This document shows, piece by piece, positions 1 to 7,766 of a DNA stretch of 55,864 bases (positions are counted from its first letter, which is position 1; each line of letters opens with the position of its first letter). The position numbers and the translations under genes were made by a program. Source of the DNA: an uncultured Lactobacillus sp. (GTDB taxonomy: Bacteria > Bacillota > Bacilli > Lactobacillales > Lactobacillaceae); the NCBI GenBank assembly GCA_905204935.1, contig CAJLBJ010000011.1:1-55864 (forward strand), read 5' to 3'. The notes below the pieces were generated by a model that searched no databases, was not told the DNA's origin, and saw only the letters and a list, made by a program, of their open reading frames with translations.

Positions 1-80
1 GCATTCATCACCCACCTATAGAGGATGGGCGACTTCTGCCTAAATTAAGTTAAAAGTAGCGTCTAAATATCACTACTAAA
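1..80. other. window edge, no gene seen
   Basis: This is the short stretch downstream of purR. An imperfect inverted repeat (CCCACCT at 11-17 against AGGATGGG at 22-29) could form a hairpin. No T run follows it in either direction, so I do not call it a terminator. Confidence 0.3.
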
Positions 81-914
81 TTATTTTTCCCCAAAAACTT
101 TTTCTAAATAACTACCTGCACTAGCATGAATCGTTTTATCCAAAGTATTAACTTTATCTACTTTTAATAACGATGTATAATCGTCAACCATTCGTTTGCC
201 TTCAAATGAGCCTTCTGCAAAAACAGTGATTCCCACCAGTTCTGATTCGAATTCTTCAATCATTGATTTCATCCCGTTGACGGTTCCACCGCCCTTCATA
301 AAATCATCAACGACTAAAACATGTGAACCACGCTTTAAACTTCGCTTAGATAATTCCATCTTTTCAATTCTTTCGCTTGAACCAGAAACGTAATTTACAG
401 AAACAGTCGAACCTTCTGTAATCTTGGAATCACGACGTACAATCACAAAAGGAACATTCAAATAACTAGAAACACTTTGTGCAATAGGTACCCCTTTGGT
501 AGCTACAGTCATTACGGCATCAACTTTTTTGTCAATATATTGACGTGCAATTACACGTCCAACTTTACGTAAAACTTCAGGATTCCCCAATAAATCGGAT
601 AAATACACATAACCACCTGGTAAAAGACGATCTTCTTCACATAAAGACTTAACCATTTCTCCGATGAAAGTTCGTGCCTCATCTTCTGAAATCGAAGGAA
701 TAAAACGTGCACCACCGGCCGCACCAGGAATTGTTTCTAAAATCCCAATTCCACGTGTCTGAAAGGTTCGCTTAATAATCGCCAAATCTTCACTAATCGA
801 CGACTTAGCTGACTCATAACGATCTGCAAAAAAAGTCAATGAAATCAATGTATGTGGACGTTCTAACAAGTAACGGGTCATATCGATCAAACGATCACTT
901 CTTCTAGTTTTCAA
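81..914 (-). CDS. purR: pur operon regulator PurR
   Basis: Purine-responsive transcription factor of the Gram-positive PurR family, which binds PurBoxes and senses PRPP. The 277 residues show an N-terminal winged-helix part (about 1-75) and a phosphoribosyltransferase-like domain (about 80-275). The PRPP-binding loop VVDDFMKGGGT lies at residues 201-211. Length and order fit the family. The start is TTG at 914, chosen because GGAGGA sits 6-7 nt upstream; the next Met is far inside the winged helix. PurBox-like sites and a TATAAT -10 lie upstream, which suggests self-control. In Bacillus PurR represses and in Lactococcus it activates; the sequence cannot say which applies here. Confidence 0.93.
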   Translation of the reverse strand: MKTRRSDRLIDMTRYLLERPHTLISLTFFADRYESAKSSISEDLAIIKRTFQTRGIGILETIPGAAGGARFIPSISEDEARTFIGEMVKSLCEEDRLLPGGYVYLSDLLGNPEVLRKVGRVIARQYIDKKVDAVMTVATKGVPIAQSVSSYLNVPFVIVRRDSKITEGSTVSVNYVSGSSERIEKMELSKRSLKRGSHVLVVDDFMKGGGTVNGMKSMIEEFESELVGITVFAEGSFEGKRMVDDYTSLLKVDKVNTLDKTIHASAGSYLEKVFGEK

Positions 915-968
915 AATAATTCCTCCAAAATAATTAACTCATATATGTAAAAAGCATCATCTTTTTAC

Positions 969-1020
969 ATTATACGGTATATTCCCTATTTTTTCTAGCG
1001 AACTTCGTAAAAATGTTCGT
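969..1020 (-). promoter_or_regulatory. purR promoter with paired PurBox-like sites
   Basis: Reading leftward, a TATAAT -10 occupies 974-969. Just upstream are two inverted CGAA-type half sites: GCGAAC at 998-1003 (+ strand) and ACGAACATT on the minus strand at 1020-1012. PurBoxes have the form AWWWCCGAACWWT and usually occur as inverted pairs, so these are probable PurR sites. The -35 is weak, which would fit a promoter that depends on an activator. Confidence 0.55.
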
Positions 1021-1080
1021 TTTTTAATGTGATTAATATTATAAAAAAAGACTATCATACCATGTAACAACGAAGGGTTA

Positions 1081-1093
1081 ACGTTCGGTTATT
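1081..1093 (-). promoter_or_regulatory. PurBox-like site
   Basis: The minus strand reads AATAACCGAACGT, which includes a full CCGAAC core in an A/T-rich context. An inverted CGAA lies at 1071-1074. It is about 170 nt upstream of purR. The 14-mer ACCGAACGTTAACC that begins here recurs upstream of hflX (see 31152). Confidence 0.5.
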
Positions 1094-1197
1094 CTGAATA
1101 ATAGCAGAAATTAGCGTACCATGTAAAGCCTTTTTCGTCAATCAAATAATCCAAAAATACTCACTAATTAGTCAAAAAATTTTTCTAGCCAGTCATA

Positions 1198-1231
1198 TAA
1201 AAAAAGCCTACGAAATATTTTTTCATAGACT
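1198..1231 (-). terminator. Rho-independent terminator, leftward
   Basis: Arms 1205-1215 and 1221-1231 (AGTCTATGAAA / TTTCGTAGGCT on the minus strand) pair over 11 bp with two G-U pairs. A T run follows on the minus strand (1204-1198). It would end leftward transcripts from the glucosidase gene or from the decayed stretch in between. Confidence 0.7.
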
Positions 1232-1240
1232 CTTTTATAT

Positions 1241-1500
1241 TAATTCAGAAACTACTTTTAAGATAGCTTCTTGAGGGGTGTACTTAACCGGCTTAAATGA
1301 GTTTGGCTGTTTATCTCAGATTAAGCTGATTAACGAAACTTTCTATCTTTGATACAAACTTGCATCAAGCAAACAGAATTTACGTAGCCTTAGAATAGCA
1401 ATAACTGTTTTTTTTGTAGCGCCGGCTACTTGTTTCGGATGAATAAAATATATTACATAAAAATTAAAAAGTCAATATGTTTCCTTTTTAATTTTTAATT
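1241..1500. other. gene-free stretch with a possible ORF remnant
   Basis: No intact gene. On the minus strand a frame of about 26 codons, preceded by TGA and ending in TAA near 1241, reads like the C-terminus of a real protein (NSFKPVKYTPQEAILKVVSE). Upstream frames are broken by stops. I cannot assign a family. It may be the tail of a decayed gene between dexB and purR. Confidence 0.25.
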
Positions 1501-1501
1501 T

Positions 1502-3130
1502 TTATTTAATCTCAATCACGAAAGATTCATAAGGCTTCAAAGGTTTTGCTTTTAAATCAATGATTCCTTGCGCATAATTCGATAATAACGCTTTTTGTTT
1601 TCCATATTGTGGTAGGTTAATCATCTGTGGTTTAGCACTAAGATTTGCTACAACCAGTAAGGTTTGTCCTTGATAACTTCTAGTATAAGCATAAACTTCC
1701 GGTGCCGTTTGAGTTAACATTTGATAATCTCCATAAACCACAACAGGCTTTTGCTTACGTATCTGAATCAATTTTTGATAAGTATAAAAGATTGAATCTT
1801 GATCTTCTAAAGCTGCTTTGACATTAATCGTTTGATAATTAGGGTTTACATGTAACCAAGGTGTCCCTGTCGTAAAGCCACCATTGGCGCTAGTATCCCA
1901 TTGCATAGGCGTTCTAGCATTATCACGTCCCTTTTTATTAATCGCATCTAAAGCTTCTTGTTTAGTCATCTGTCCGCTTTGTGTTAGCTCACGATAAGCA
2001 TTAATACTTTCGATATCATCGATTTGACTCACATCACTGATTGGACAGTTGGTCATCCCAATTTCTTGACCTTGATAAATGTAAGGAACACCTTTTAGCA
2101 TATATAACATAATCGCTAGCATCTTTGCACTTTCTATACGATAAGCACCTTCATCACCATATTCAGATATTGCACGTGGCAAATCATGATTTTCCCAGAC
2201 TAAAGCATTCCAACTTTGCTCATTTAAAGCTACTTGCCAACGATCAAAAATTTCCTTAATACCGGCTACATTTAACTCACGCGTGAAGAATTTGCCTTTA
2301 TCTGGATATTGATCTAGTTGAGTAAAGAAAAGTTGAAATACCATGCTTAATTCATGATTACTTGGCTTGGTATATTGCAAGGCAATCTGTTCATTAGCAC
2401 TCCATGTTTCGCCAACCGTCAACAAATCTTTAGGTCCAAACGTTTTAGCATGCATCTCTTTGATGTAATCATGTAGTAAAGGTCCATTAACCGTAATTTT
2501 TTCATCTGGCTTTTTACCAATCATGTCGATAACATCCATTCTAAAACCAGCAATTCCTTTATCGATCCAAAAATTCATCATATCATAAACGGCTTGGCGT
2601 AATTTAGGATTTTCCCAGTTTAGATCCGGTTGTTTTTTACTAAAGAAGTGCAAATAATATTGTCCTGTCGTTTCATCAAACTCCCAAGCTGAGCCACCAA
2701 AACTCGCTGTCAAATCATTTGGTTCATGTCCATCAACTGGATCGCGCCAAATATAAAAGTCACGATATGGATTATCTTTTGACTTTTTAGCTTCAATAAA
2801 CCATGGATGTTCATCTGAAGAATGATTTACCACTAAATCCATCACAATTCTAATGCCATGCTGTGCTGCTTTAGCAATTAATTCTTCCATATCGGCCATC
2901 GTTCCAAATTCTTCCATAATATCTTGATAATCAGAGATATCATAGCCATTATCATCGTTAGGTGAGCGATAAACAGGACTTAACCATACAACATCAACAC
3001 CTAGTTTTTCTAGATAATCTAAGCGTTGAATTATTCCTTGTAAATCTCCAATACCATCTCCATTACTGTCTTGAAAGCTGCGCGGATAAATTTGGTAAAC
3101 CACCGCATCATGCCACCATTTTCTTTCCAT
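1502..3130 (-). CDS. dexB: GH13 oligo-1,6 / glucan 1,6-alpha-glucosidase
   Basis: Cytoplasmic glycoside hydrolase family 13 enzyme that splits alpha-1,6 bonds in isomalto-oligosaccharides. The four GH13 regions are visible: DLVVNH (98-103), GFRMDV with nucleophile D199, VGETW with acid/base E241, and ENHD (313-316). QPDLNW (168-172) and the IDMIGKKP stretch resemble DexB-type enzymes more than TreC. The start is ATG at 3130, because GAGGTG lies 7-8 nt upstream; a TTG 15 nt further out lies inside that ribosome site. Length 542 residues is typical. A cre-like site overlaps the promoter, so glucose repression by CcpA is likely. Trehalose-6-phosphate hydrolase is the main alternative. Confidence 0.88.
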   Translation of the reverse strand: MERKWWHDAVVYQIYPRSFQDSNGDGIGDLQGIIQRLDYLEKLGVDVVWLSPVYRSPNDDNGYDISDYQDIMEEFGTMADMEELIAKAAQHGIRIVMDLVVNHSSDEHPWFIEAKKSKDNPYRDFYIWRDPVDGHEPNDLTASFGGSAWEFDETTGQYYLHFFSKKQPDLNWENPKLRQAVYDMMNFWIDKGIAGFRMDVIDMIGKKPDEKITVNGPLLHDYIKEMHAKTFGPKDLLTVGETWSANEQIALQYTKPSNHELSMVFQLFFTQLDQYPDKGKFFTRELNVAGIKEIFDRWQVALNEQSWNALVWENHDLPRAISEYGDEGAYRIESAKMLAIMLYMLKGVPYIYQGQEIGMTNCPISDVSQIDDIESINAYRELTQSGQMTKQEALDAINKKGRDNARTPMQWDTSANGGFTTGTPWLHVNPNYQTINVKAALEDQDSIFYTYQKLIQIRKQKPVVVYGDYQMLTQTAPEVYAYTRSYQGQTLLVVANLSAKPQMINLPQYGKQKALLSNYAQGIIDLKAKPLKPYESFVIEIK

Positions 3131-3165
3131 AAAAAAACACCTCAAATCTTCATCTAATATTTTAA

Positions 3166-3198
3166 ATTATATTTGCACCTAAATTGTAACCGTTATCT
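3166..3198 (-). promoter_or_regulatory. dexB promoter with cre-like site
   Basis: A TATAAT -10 lies at 3171-3166 on the minus strand. TGTAACCGTTATCT at 3185-3198 matches the CcpA cre consensus TGWAANCGNTNWCA at all but the last base. It covers the expected -35 position, which fits catabolite repression. Confidence 0.5.
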
Positions 3199-3343
3199 AA
3201 ATCAAATACAACCCTCTTATAATAGAAGTTGGTATATTCATCTTTCATTTTTTATTCAAAATTTTAACTTGGGTTAACCTTTTAAAATTTAAAATAAATC
3301 AGTATAATAGAGGTATTAATATTTCGGAAGAAAAGGTGAGACC

Positions 3344-4204
3344 ATGGAGATTTTGGAAAAGGCACCCGCCAAACTCAATTTGAGCTTAGACACCCCCTTT
3401 CGCCATCAAGATGGTGAACCTGAGTGGAATATGGTGATGACAGCTATTGATTTAGCAGATTATGTACACATTGAAACTTTAGACAACACCTCTGAGATTA
3501 TAGTTGAAACTGATTCCGGTTTTTTACCAGATGATCAACGTAATCTCGCCTATCAAGCGGCCAAGACATTACAACAAGATTTTAATGTTAAACAAGGTGT
3601 TCGAATCACAATCACTAAAAAAATTCCAGTTTCAGCAGGAATGGGGGGCGGCTCTTCAGATGCCGCAGCTGTTTTACGTGGTTTAAACCAGCTTTGGCAA
3701 CTAAATCTTTCTAAAGAGCAGCTAGCTTTACTTGGATTAAAAATTGACTCTGATGTTCCTTTTTGCGTTTATAGCCAGACTGCTTTAGTTACCGGACGTG
3801 GTGAAAAAATCACACCTTTAAAATCACTTCCAGCCTTATGGTTTGTAATTGCTAAACCTAAAGCAAGTGTTTCAACGCCTTCAATCATTCGGCAAATTGA
3901 TTATAATCGTATCATTCATCAAGATGTAGATGCGGTATGCCAAGCCATTTTAAACGGCGACATAGAAAAACTAACGGCTAATATGGGCAATGTCTTAGAA
4001 CCTATCACCTCCCATAAATATCCTGAAATCTTGCGTATTAAAAATAAGATGATTTCATTTGGAGCACAAGCAGCTCAAATGAGCGGCTCAGGTCCTACGG
4101 TTTTTGGGGTCTGTACAAAATATAGTCGAGCTCAACATGTCTACAACGCTTTGCGCGGATTTTGCCAAGAAGTTTATCTAGTTTGCCCATTTAGTCTCCA
4201 TTAA
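3344..4204 (+). CDS. ispE: 4-diphosphocytidyl-2-C-methyl-D-erythritol kinase family
   Basis: GHMP kinase that phosphorylates CDP-methylerythritol in the MEP isoprenoid route. Visible motifs are the N-terminal APAKLNL with K10, the ATP loop PVSAGMGGGSSDAA (95-108) and the KIDSDVPF stretch near 133-140. Its 286 residues match the family. The start ATG has AAGGTGAG about 4 nt upstream. Many lactobacilli make isoprenoids by the mevalonate route and still keep ispE next to purR, so whether the enzyme works in a full MEP pathway cannot be told from this window. A strong terminator follows. Confidence 0.92.
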   Translation: MEILEKAPAKLNLSLDTPFRHQDGEPEWNMVMTAIDLADYVHIETLDNTSEIIVETDSGFLPDDQRNLAYQAAKTLQQDFNVKQGVRITITKKIPVSAGMGGGSSDAAAVLRGLNQLWQLNLSKEQLALLGLKIDSDVPFCVYSQTALVTGRGEKITPLKSLPALWFVIAKPKASVSTPSIIRQIDYNRIIHQDVDAVCQAILNGDIEKLTANMGNVLEPITSHKYPEILRIKNKMISFGAQAAQMSGSGPTVFGVCTKYSRAQHVYNALRGFCQEVYLVCPFSLH

Positions 4205-4249
4205 ACATCAAAAAGGGGCTGGAAAAAAACTCAGCTTCAATAGAAAAAA

Positions 4250-4281
4250 GGCTCACGTCAAAAAATTGGCGTGGGCCTTTT
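4250..4281 (+). terminator. ispE terminator
   Basis: Arms GGCTCACGTC (4250-4259) and GGCGTGGGCC (4268-4277) form a 10-bp stem with G-U pairs, followed by TTTT. Confidence 0.85.
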
Positions 4282-4324
4282 CTTATGGCTAATCTCTTGC
4301 TAATATTAAGCTGATAAATTTTAA

Positions 4325-4510
4325 GCGACAAAGAAATTAGAACAATTAGCGAAAACTCAAAAGGGCCAACAACAGATTAAATCAATAAACTTAAACTGGG
4401 AATATTTAAAACATAAAGCTAAAGAAAACCTTTCTAGCGAAAAAGGTTCAACTATCTATCAAAGAAGACGAATAGATCTTGCAACAATTTTCGGAGATAT
4501 GAAGGGTAAT
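4325..4510 (+). pseudogene. C-terminal fragment of a DDE transposase
   Basis: An open frame without a start codon directly follows TAA at 4322. It reads like the tail of an IS1182-like DDE transposase: a lysine-rich stretch, then EKGSTIYQRRRIDLATIFGD, where the YxxRxxID...FGxMK pattern ends the catalytic domain. It runs without a stop into the next remnant, so the insertion sequence seems to have been cut at its 3' end and joined to foreign sequence. The family name is recognised by eye only. Confidence 0.5.
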
Positions 4511-4894
4511 AATAATTTTATTGGATTATCGATAAATCAGGCTAAGTTTTCAACTAAATTTCTGAAAGATAACGGTATTGACTATAAGCATTATAATTCA
4601 AAACGCTAGGCCCCAGATGAGGCATTTATTAATGAGAAAAACAAAACAGTCTATATTATTGAAAAAAATTTTCAACATAGTTCTGGTTCTGTCGATGAAA
4701 AACTAGTAACTTTCTTATTTAAAATCTATGAATATGAAAAATTACTTAATCATATCGGATATTCGGTTCAATATATTTATTTATTATCAAATTGGTTTAA
4801 TGCCCCACGCTATCATGATTACTTTGACTTTATGCAAAAACATAAATGCCCTTATTATTTCGAAGTTCTTCCACTAAAAACTCTTGGACTATAA
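4511..4894 (+). pseudogene. broken type II restriction endonuclease
   Basis: The frame continues as GLSINQAKFSTKFL..., meets TAG at 4607-4609, then continues in the same frame to TAA at 4892. The second half has the PD-(D/E)xK look of a type II restriction enzyme: APDEAFINE, then VYIIEKNFQ, then a helix starting GSVDEKL and a C-terminal block ending in LPLKTLGL. Two lesions stand out. TAG stands where a TGG tryptophan codon would make the frame continuous. The catalytic E-x-K appears as EKN, so the usual lysine is lost. The 5' end is missing. No partner methylase is seen. Confidence 0.6.
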
Positions 4895-4960
4895 GTAGTT
4901 TTTGTAATGATCCCTTAAAAGAGTTATAAAAGACCAATATTTTTAATACAACAAACAAAA

Positions 4961-4999
4961 AGTCTAGTAGCCTTATCAGCCAAGACTACTAGACTTTTT
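4961..4999. terminator. bidirectional terminator
   Basis: Perfect 10-bp arms AGTCTAGTAG (4961-4970) and CTACTAGACT (4986-4995) have T runs on both strands. It serves the remnant on the left and the GIY-YIG gene on the right. Confidence 0.8.
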
Positions 5000-5119
5000 A
5001 TTCAAACTCGATACGTTTATATCTATGAATCTTCTATCTATGAATTATTTTAAGCTCTTAATCCCCTTAAAATTTCGATATCCTATGATGCACAATTCTT
5101 TAAATTCAGCAGTTACTTT

Positions 5120-5911
5120 TTATATTCCTAAATATGTAATCGGATTTTGTGCACTCTGATTTATTTTTAAGTTTGCAATACTCTTGCCATAGTAAAATTT
5201 CTCCACTGTATCCATTGATGCGTTGCGCTCATATTCCTCATCCACAAAAAATATTCTATTTGCTATTTTTTCGGTTAACACCCTACTATGTTTTGGAAGC
5301 TTGTCTGTTGCATCCTTACAAATATACCAGTGTGTCGGCTTATACACGGCAACAATCAAAGAATTATAGACTCCAAATACATAATCCACAGTTTTGGCCT
5401 TTTTTATTGATGCTCGCCAGACACCACGAACAGTATCATATAAATCCGTTTTAGCCATTTCTCTATGATAAAGCTTATTTATTTTGATAACCATAATTCT
5501 ATGCTTTATATCTTCTTTTTGTAATTCTTCAGCACCATATATCATTTCATATTCATCTACAGATAGTGCTTGCGTAGAATGATGTCCAGAAACAATATTT
5601 GTTAGTCTAGAATCCCCAACATAATTAAATGCATTGATAAGTGCGGCTTCTGCTACAAAGGCTTCAAGTTCTGTAAGATTTGAATTGATAATAATTTTTT
5701 CTACTTCTAATCTGTTTGCTTTAATGTCTTTTATAGTTTTTAGTTTCAATTTTTCACTATCAAAATTACCCATACCTTCTTTTTCATGCTCAAATACTCT
5801 ATTTCCAGTTCCTTTTCCAATATAAAATATTTGCTTATTTCTTGGGTCAATCAGTCCATATACATAATAACTGCCTAACGATCGCAGACTCTTTTCTGAA
5901 AATTTGTCCAT
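5120..5911 (-). CDS. GIY-YIG nuclease-like protein (LEM-3/COG3680 type)
   Basis: 263 residues. The N-terminus holds a GIY-YIG fold: YYVYGLID (15-22), FYIGKGTGNRVFEHE (29-43) and a distal glutamate in the LTELEAFVAEAALI helix near 80-93. This subtype with YIGKGxGNR resembles LEM-3-like GIY-YIG proteins, which cut DNA. The C-terminal 130 residues (RHRIMVIKI... LYDTVRGVWRASIKKA... QNPITYLGI) form a second conserved-looking domain of unknown role. The start ATG has GAGAGG about 7 nt upstream. It lies alone between a broken restriction enzyme and an ABC remnant, so a defence or DNA-repair role is possible but not shown. The reading frame is intact. Confidence 0.65.
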   Translation of the reverse strand: MDKFSEKSLRSLGSYYVYGLIDPRNKQIFYIGKGTGNRVFEHEKEGMGNFDSEKLKLKTIKDIKANRLEVEKIIINSNLTELEAFVAEAALINAFNYVGDSRLTNIVSGHHSTQALSVDEYEMIYGAEELQKEDIKHRIMVIKINKLYHREMAKTDLYDTVRGVWRASIKKAKTVDYVFGVYNSLIVAVYKPTHWYICKDATDKLPKHSRVLTEKIANRIFFVDEEYERNASMDTVEKFYYGKSIANLKINQSAQNPITYLGI

Positions 5912-6104
5912 TGTTTAACCTCTCTACTATTTTTCTTGCAAAATTCATCTCTCAATCTGATGTTCTAATTATACATCTTCCTACAGTTTCTTTAGCCATT
6001 ATTTCCACTCAAAAGTATCTTTATAATATGAATGAAATATTAGCTCATTTTAGCAAATTATAAGCTATGGAAATCGACATGAAGTATTATCAAAAATGAT
6101 TGGT

Positions 6105-6317
6105 TTAAACTACCAACCCATGAGGGAACAGATTATTTGGACATTTGAAATAGCTCAGGTAAAAGAATATATTGAAGGACTACTTCTTCAATTTCAGTCA
6201 CCTATTGAAGAAGATGCCAGTAATCTCTCTGGTGGTCAAAAATAGCGATTAGCTATTGCAAGAGCTTTACTAAAAGATTTATATATTTTGATAACAGATG
6301 AGGTGCTAGTAGATTAG
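6105..6317 (+). pseudogene. remnant of an ABC transporter ATP-binding domain
   Basis: The frame reads QPMREQIIWTF...EEDASNLSGGQK, stop, RLAIARALLKD...ILITDE. This is the ABC signature LSGGQ(KQ)R and Walker B of an exporter-type ATPase. TAG at 6243-6245 replaces a glutamine codon and a second TAG at 6315 ends the frame. No Walker A is left. It is non-functional. Confidence 0.7.
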
Positions 6318-6444
6318 ATACTCATAGAATTTTTCTGGAGTATTCTTACTTGATAGATAAATGTCATTTATATTTAAAAGACAGGATAACGTCAAATTTT
6401 GTACTTGACTCAAATTACATCCCCCTTTAACAAAAATTCTAAAA

Positions 6445-6492
6445 AAAAATACTAAGCCGTTTTAGACAACTCCTTGACGGCTTAGTATTTTT
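6445..6492. terminator. strong bidirectional hairpin terminator
   Basis: Perfect 16-bp arms AAAAATACTAAGCCGT (6445-6460) and ACGGCTTAGTATTTTT (6477-6492) have a T run on both strands. Confidence 0.8.
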
Positions 6493-6608
6493 ATGCTCAT
6501 GTCTTTGTGACTCAAATCAATTGTAACATATCTAAATTTAAATTATCTACTAATAAAAACATGGTCACTATCACTTTTTTACATAAAAAACAAAACTTAT
6601 TTCAGTTC

Positions 6609-6651
6609 AAAAAAGCCTAGCTCCTTAATTAACAAGGAAGCTAGGCTTTTT
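6609..6651. terminator. hairpin terminator, probably the original guaA terminator
   Basis: Arms 6609-6626 and 6634-6651 (AAAAAGCCTAGC-TCCTT / AAGGAAGCTAGGCTTTTT) pair over 17 bp with one bulge. It ends 6 bp before the left attachment repeat. If the island is removed, it would lie just after the guaA stop codon on the correct strand. Confidence 0.75.
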
Positions 6652-6657
6652 AGTTAT

Positions 6658-6668
6658 TATTCCCACTC
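6658..6668. repeat. left attachment site core (att)
   Basis: TATTCCCACTC repeats, with one mismatch, TATTCCCATTC at 16392-16402, which is the reverse complement of the guaA 3' end (last sense codons for EWE, then stop). Same orientation, 9.7 kb apart, with an integrase gene between them. The minus-strand reading GAGTGGGAATAA is itself a usual guaA ending. Confidence 0.75.
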
Positions 6669-6787
6669 TTCTTTTCCAAACGTCCGATATATCCCAAACC
6701 ATTCAAAATACAAGACTCTATTTTTTAGAGTATCACCAAATCCATCTAATTATAGGACATTTTCAGATTTTTAGTCCCGTCCCAGTC

Positions 6788-6801
6788 CCAGTACCGGTAC
6801 T
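6788..6801. repeat. left arm-type repeat
   Basis: CCAGTACCGGTACT contains a perfect 12-bp palindrome (6790-6801) and shares AGTACCGGTA with 16325-16334 near the other end. Its position inside the att core suggests an integrase or excisionase arm site. It overlaps the last codon of the HEPN gene. Confidence 0.45.
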
Positions 6802-7750
6802 AAAATTTATTTTTTATGCAATAATCTCTAACTTCATTAACCCAATTTTCATACCAATACCATTGTCTAGAAACCCATACACCAAAATTATATTTAGGAT
6901 TTCTTCCATCACGTGATTTCCATAACTGTGTATGATAATGCATAGAAAACTTTGAAAACCCTTCATTTTTCATTAAATTAACTATTTCACTAGGAAGATA
7001 TTTCTTTTTTTCTACACTTTTCAACAATACTCGTTCAAAATCTTTTGCATCAGTACTATTTGCTGGTACGAATTCAATTGCCCTATCAGCTTGATTAGCC
7101 CTATTTACGGAAACAGGTACGTATACTATTTTATAGGAATAGGATAAAGATTTTAACTCCTCGTCGTCTAAATCAGATTCAAACTCTGTTATAAAATTTC
7201 TAACATTAATAGGAATATTAATATTGGCTTCATTTCTTAATAATTCTTCTTGATCTGGTGATATAGGGGAGAACTGTATTGCTAAGCTTAAATTATCCCT
7301 TATACTATGCTTTTTACCAAACATTTTAGTTAATTCTTTATTATAGTTTAAAGCACAGGCTTGTAATTTAGCTCCAATATATTCATCAATGTTGTCTGTC
7401 TTCTGATGCTCAATCTCATGTCTTATACCTATTAAAAACTTTAAATTATTAACTGTCCCTTTATCAAGAGGAGATTTTTTCTCATTAATACATCTTTCAA
7501 GTTCCCAGTGCTTATAAGCTCCATTTTTAGTTCTGTCATATCTTTTTTGCTTTCCATTCATTTTATAGTATCTATAATCAATTTTACGTTTTCTATAATA
7601 GGCATGCATTAAGTAAGTCCATGAAATAATGGCAGTTATGATGAACATTTCAGACTTAAACTTAATTGAAGGATTGTTATAAATTTGTACAGCTGAAATC
7701 ATTGCCTCTTTTGATTTATCTAATAATTCATTTGAGATCGATCTACCCAT
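6800..7750 (-). CDS. DUF3644-like HEPN-domain protein
   Basis: 316 residues, last gene of the restriction operon. The N-terminal part (SNELLDKSKEAMISAVQIYN...) resembles DUF3644, a helical family related to HEPN proteins. Residues 110-115 are RHEIEH, an RX4H match to the HEPN RNase motif, preceded by the helix NNLKFLIGI. A C-terminal part (about 240-316) with KFSMHYHTQLWK and a Trp-rich end is a separate small domain of unknown role. The start ATG has GGAGG 6-7 nt upstream, 16 nt after hsdS, so it is co-transcribed. HEPN effectors cut RNA in many defence and toxin systems. Here the context suggests a back-up effector tied to the restriction system; that is inference. Confidence 0.72.
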   Translation of the reverse strand: MGRSISNELLDKSKEAMISAVQIYNNPSIKFKSEMFIITAIISWTYLMHAYYRKRKIDYRYYKMNGKQKRYDRTKNGAYKHWELERCINEKKSPLDKGTVNNLKFLIGIRHEIEHQKTDNIDEYIGAKLQACALNYNKELTKMFGKKHSIRDNLSLAIQFSPISPDQEELLRNEANINIPINVRNFITEFESDLDDEELKSLSYSYKIVYVPVSVNRANQADRAIEFVPANSTDAKDFERVLLKSVEKKKYLPSEIVNLMKNEGFSKFSMHYHTQLWKSRDGRNPKYNFGVWVSRQWYWYENWVNEVRDYCIKNKF

Positions 7751-7766
7751 AAAACCTCCAATCTAA

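Noticed and set aside
4325..4894. Treating the transposase tail and restriction remnant as one intact gene
   Set aside because: The frame has no start codon, has TAG at 4607 and joins two unrelated protein patterns.
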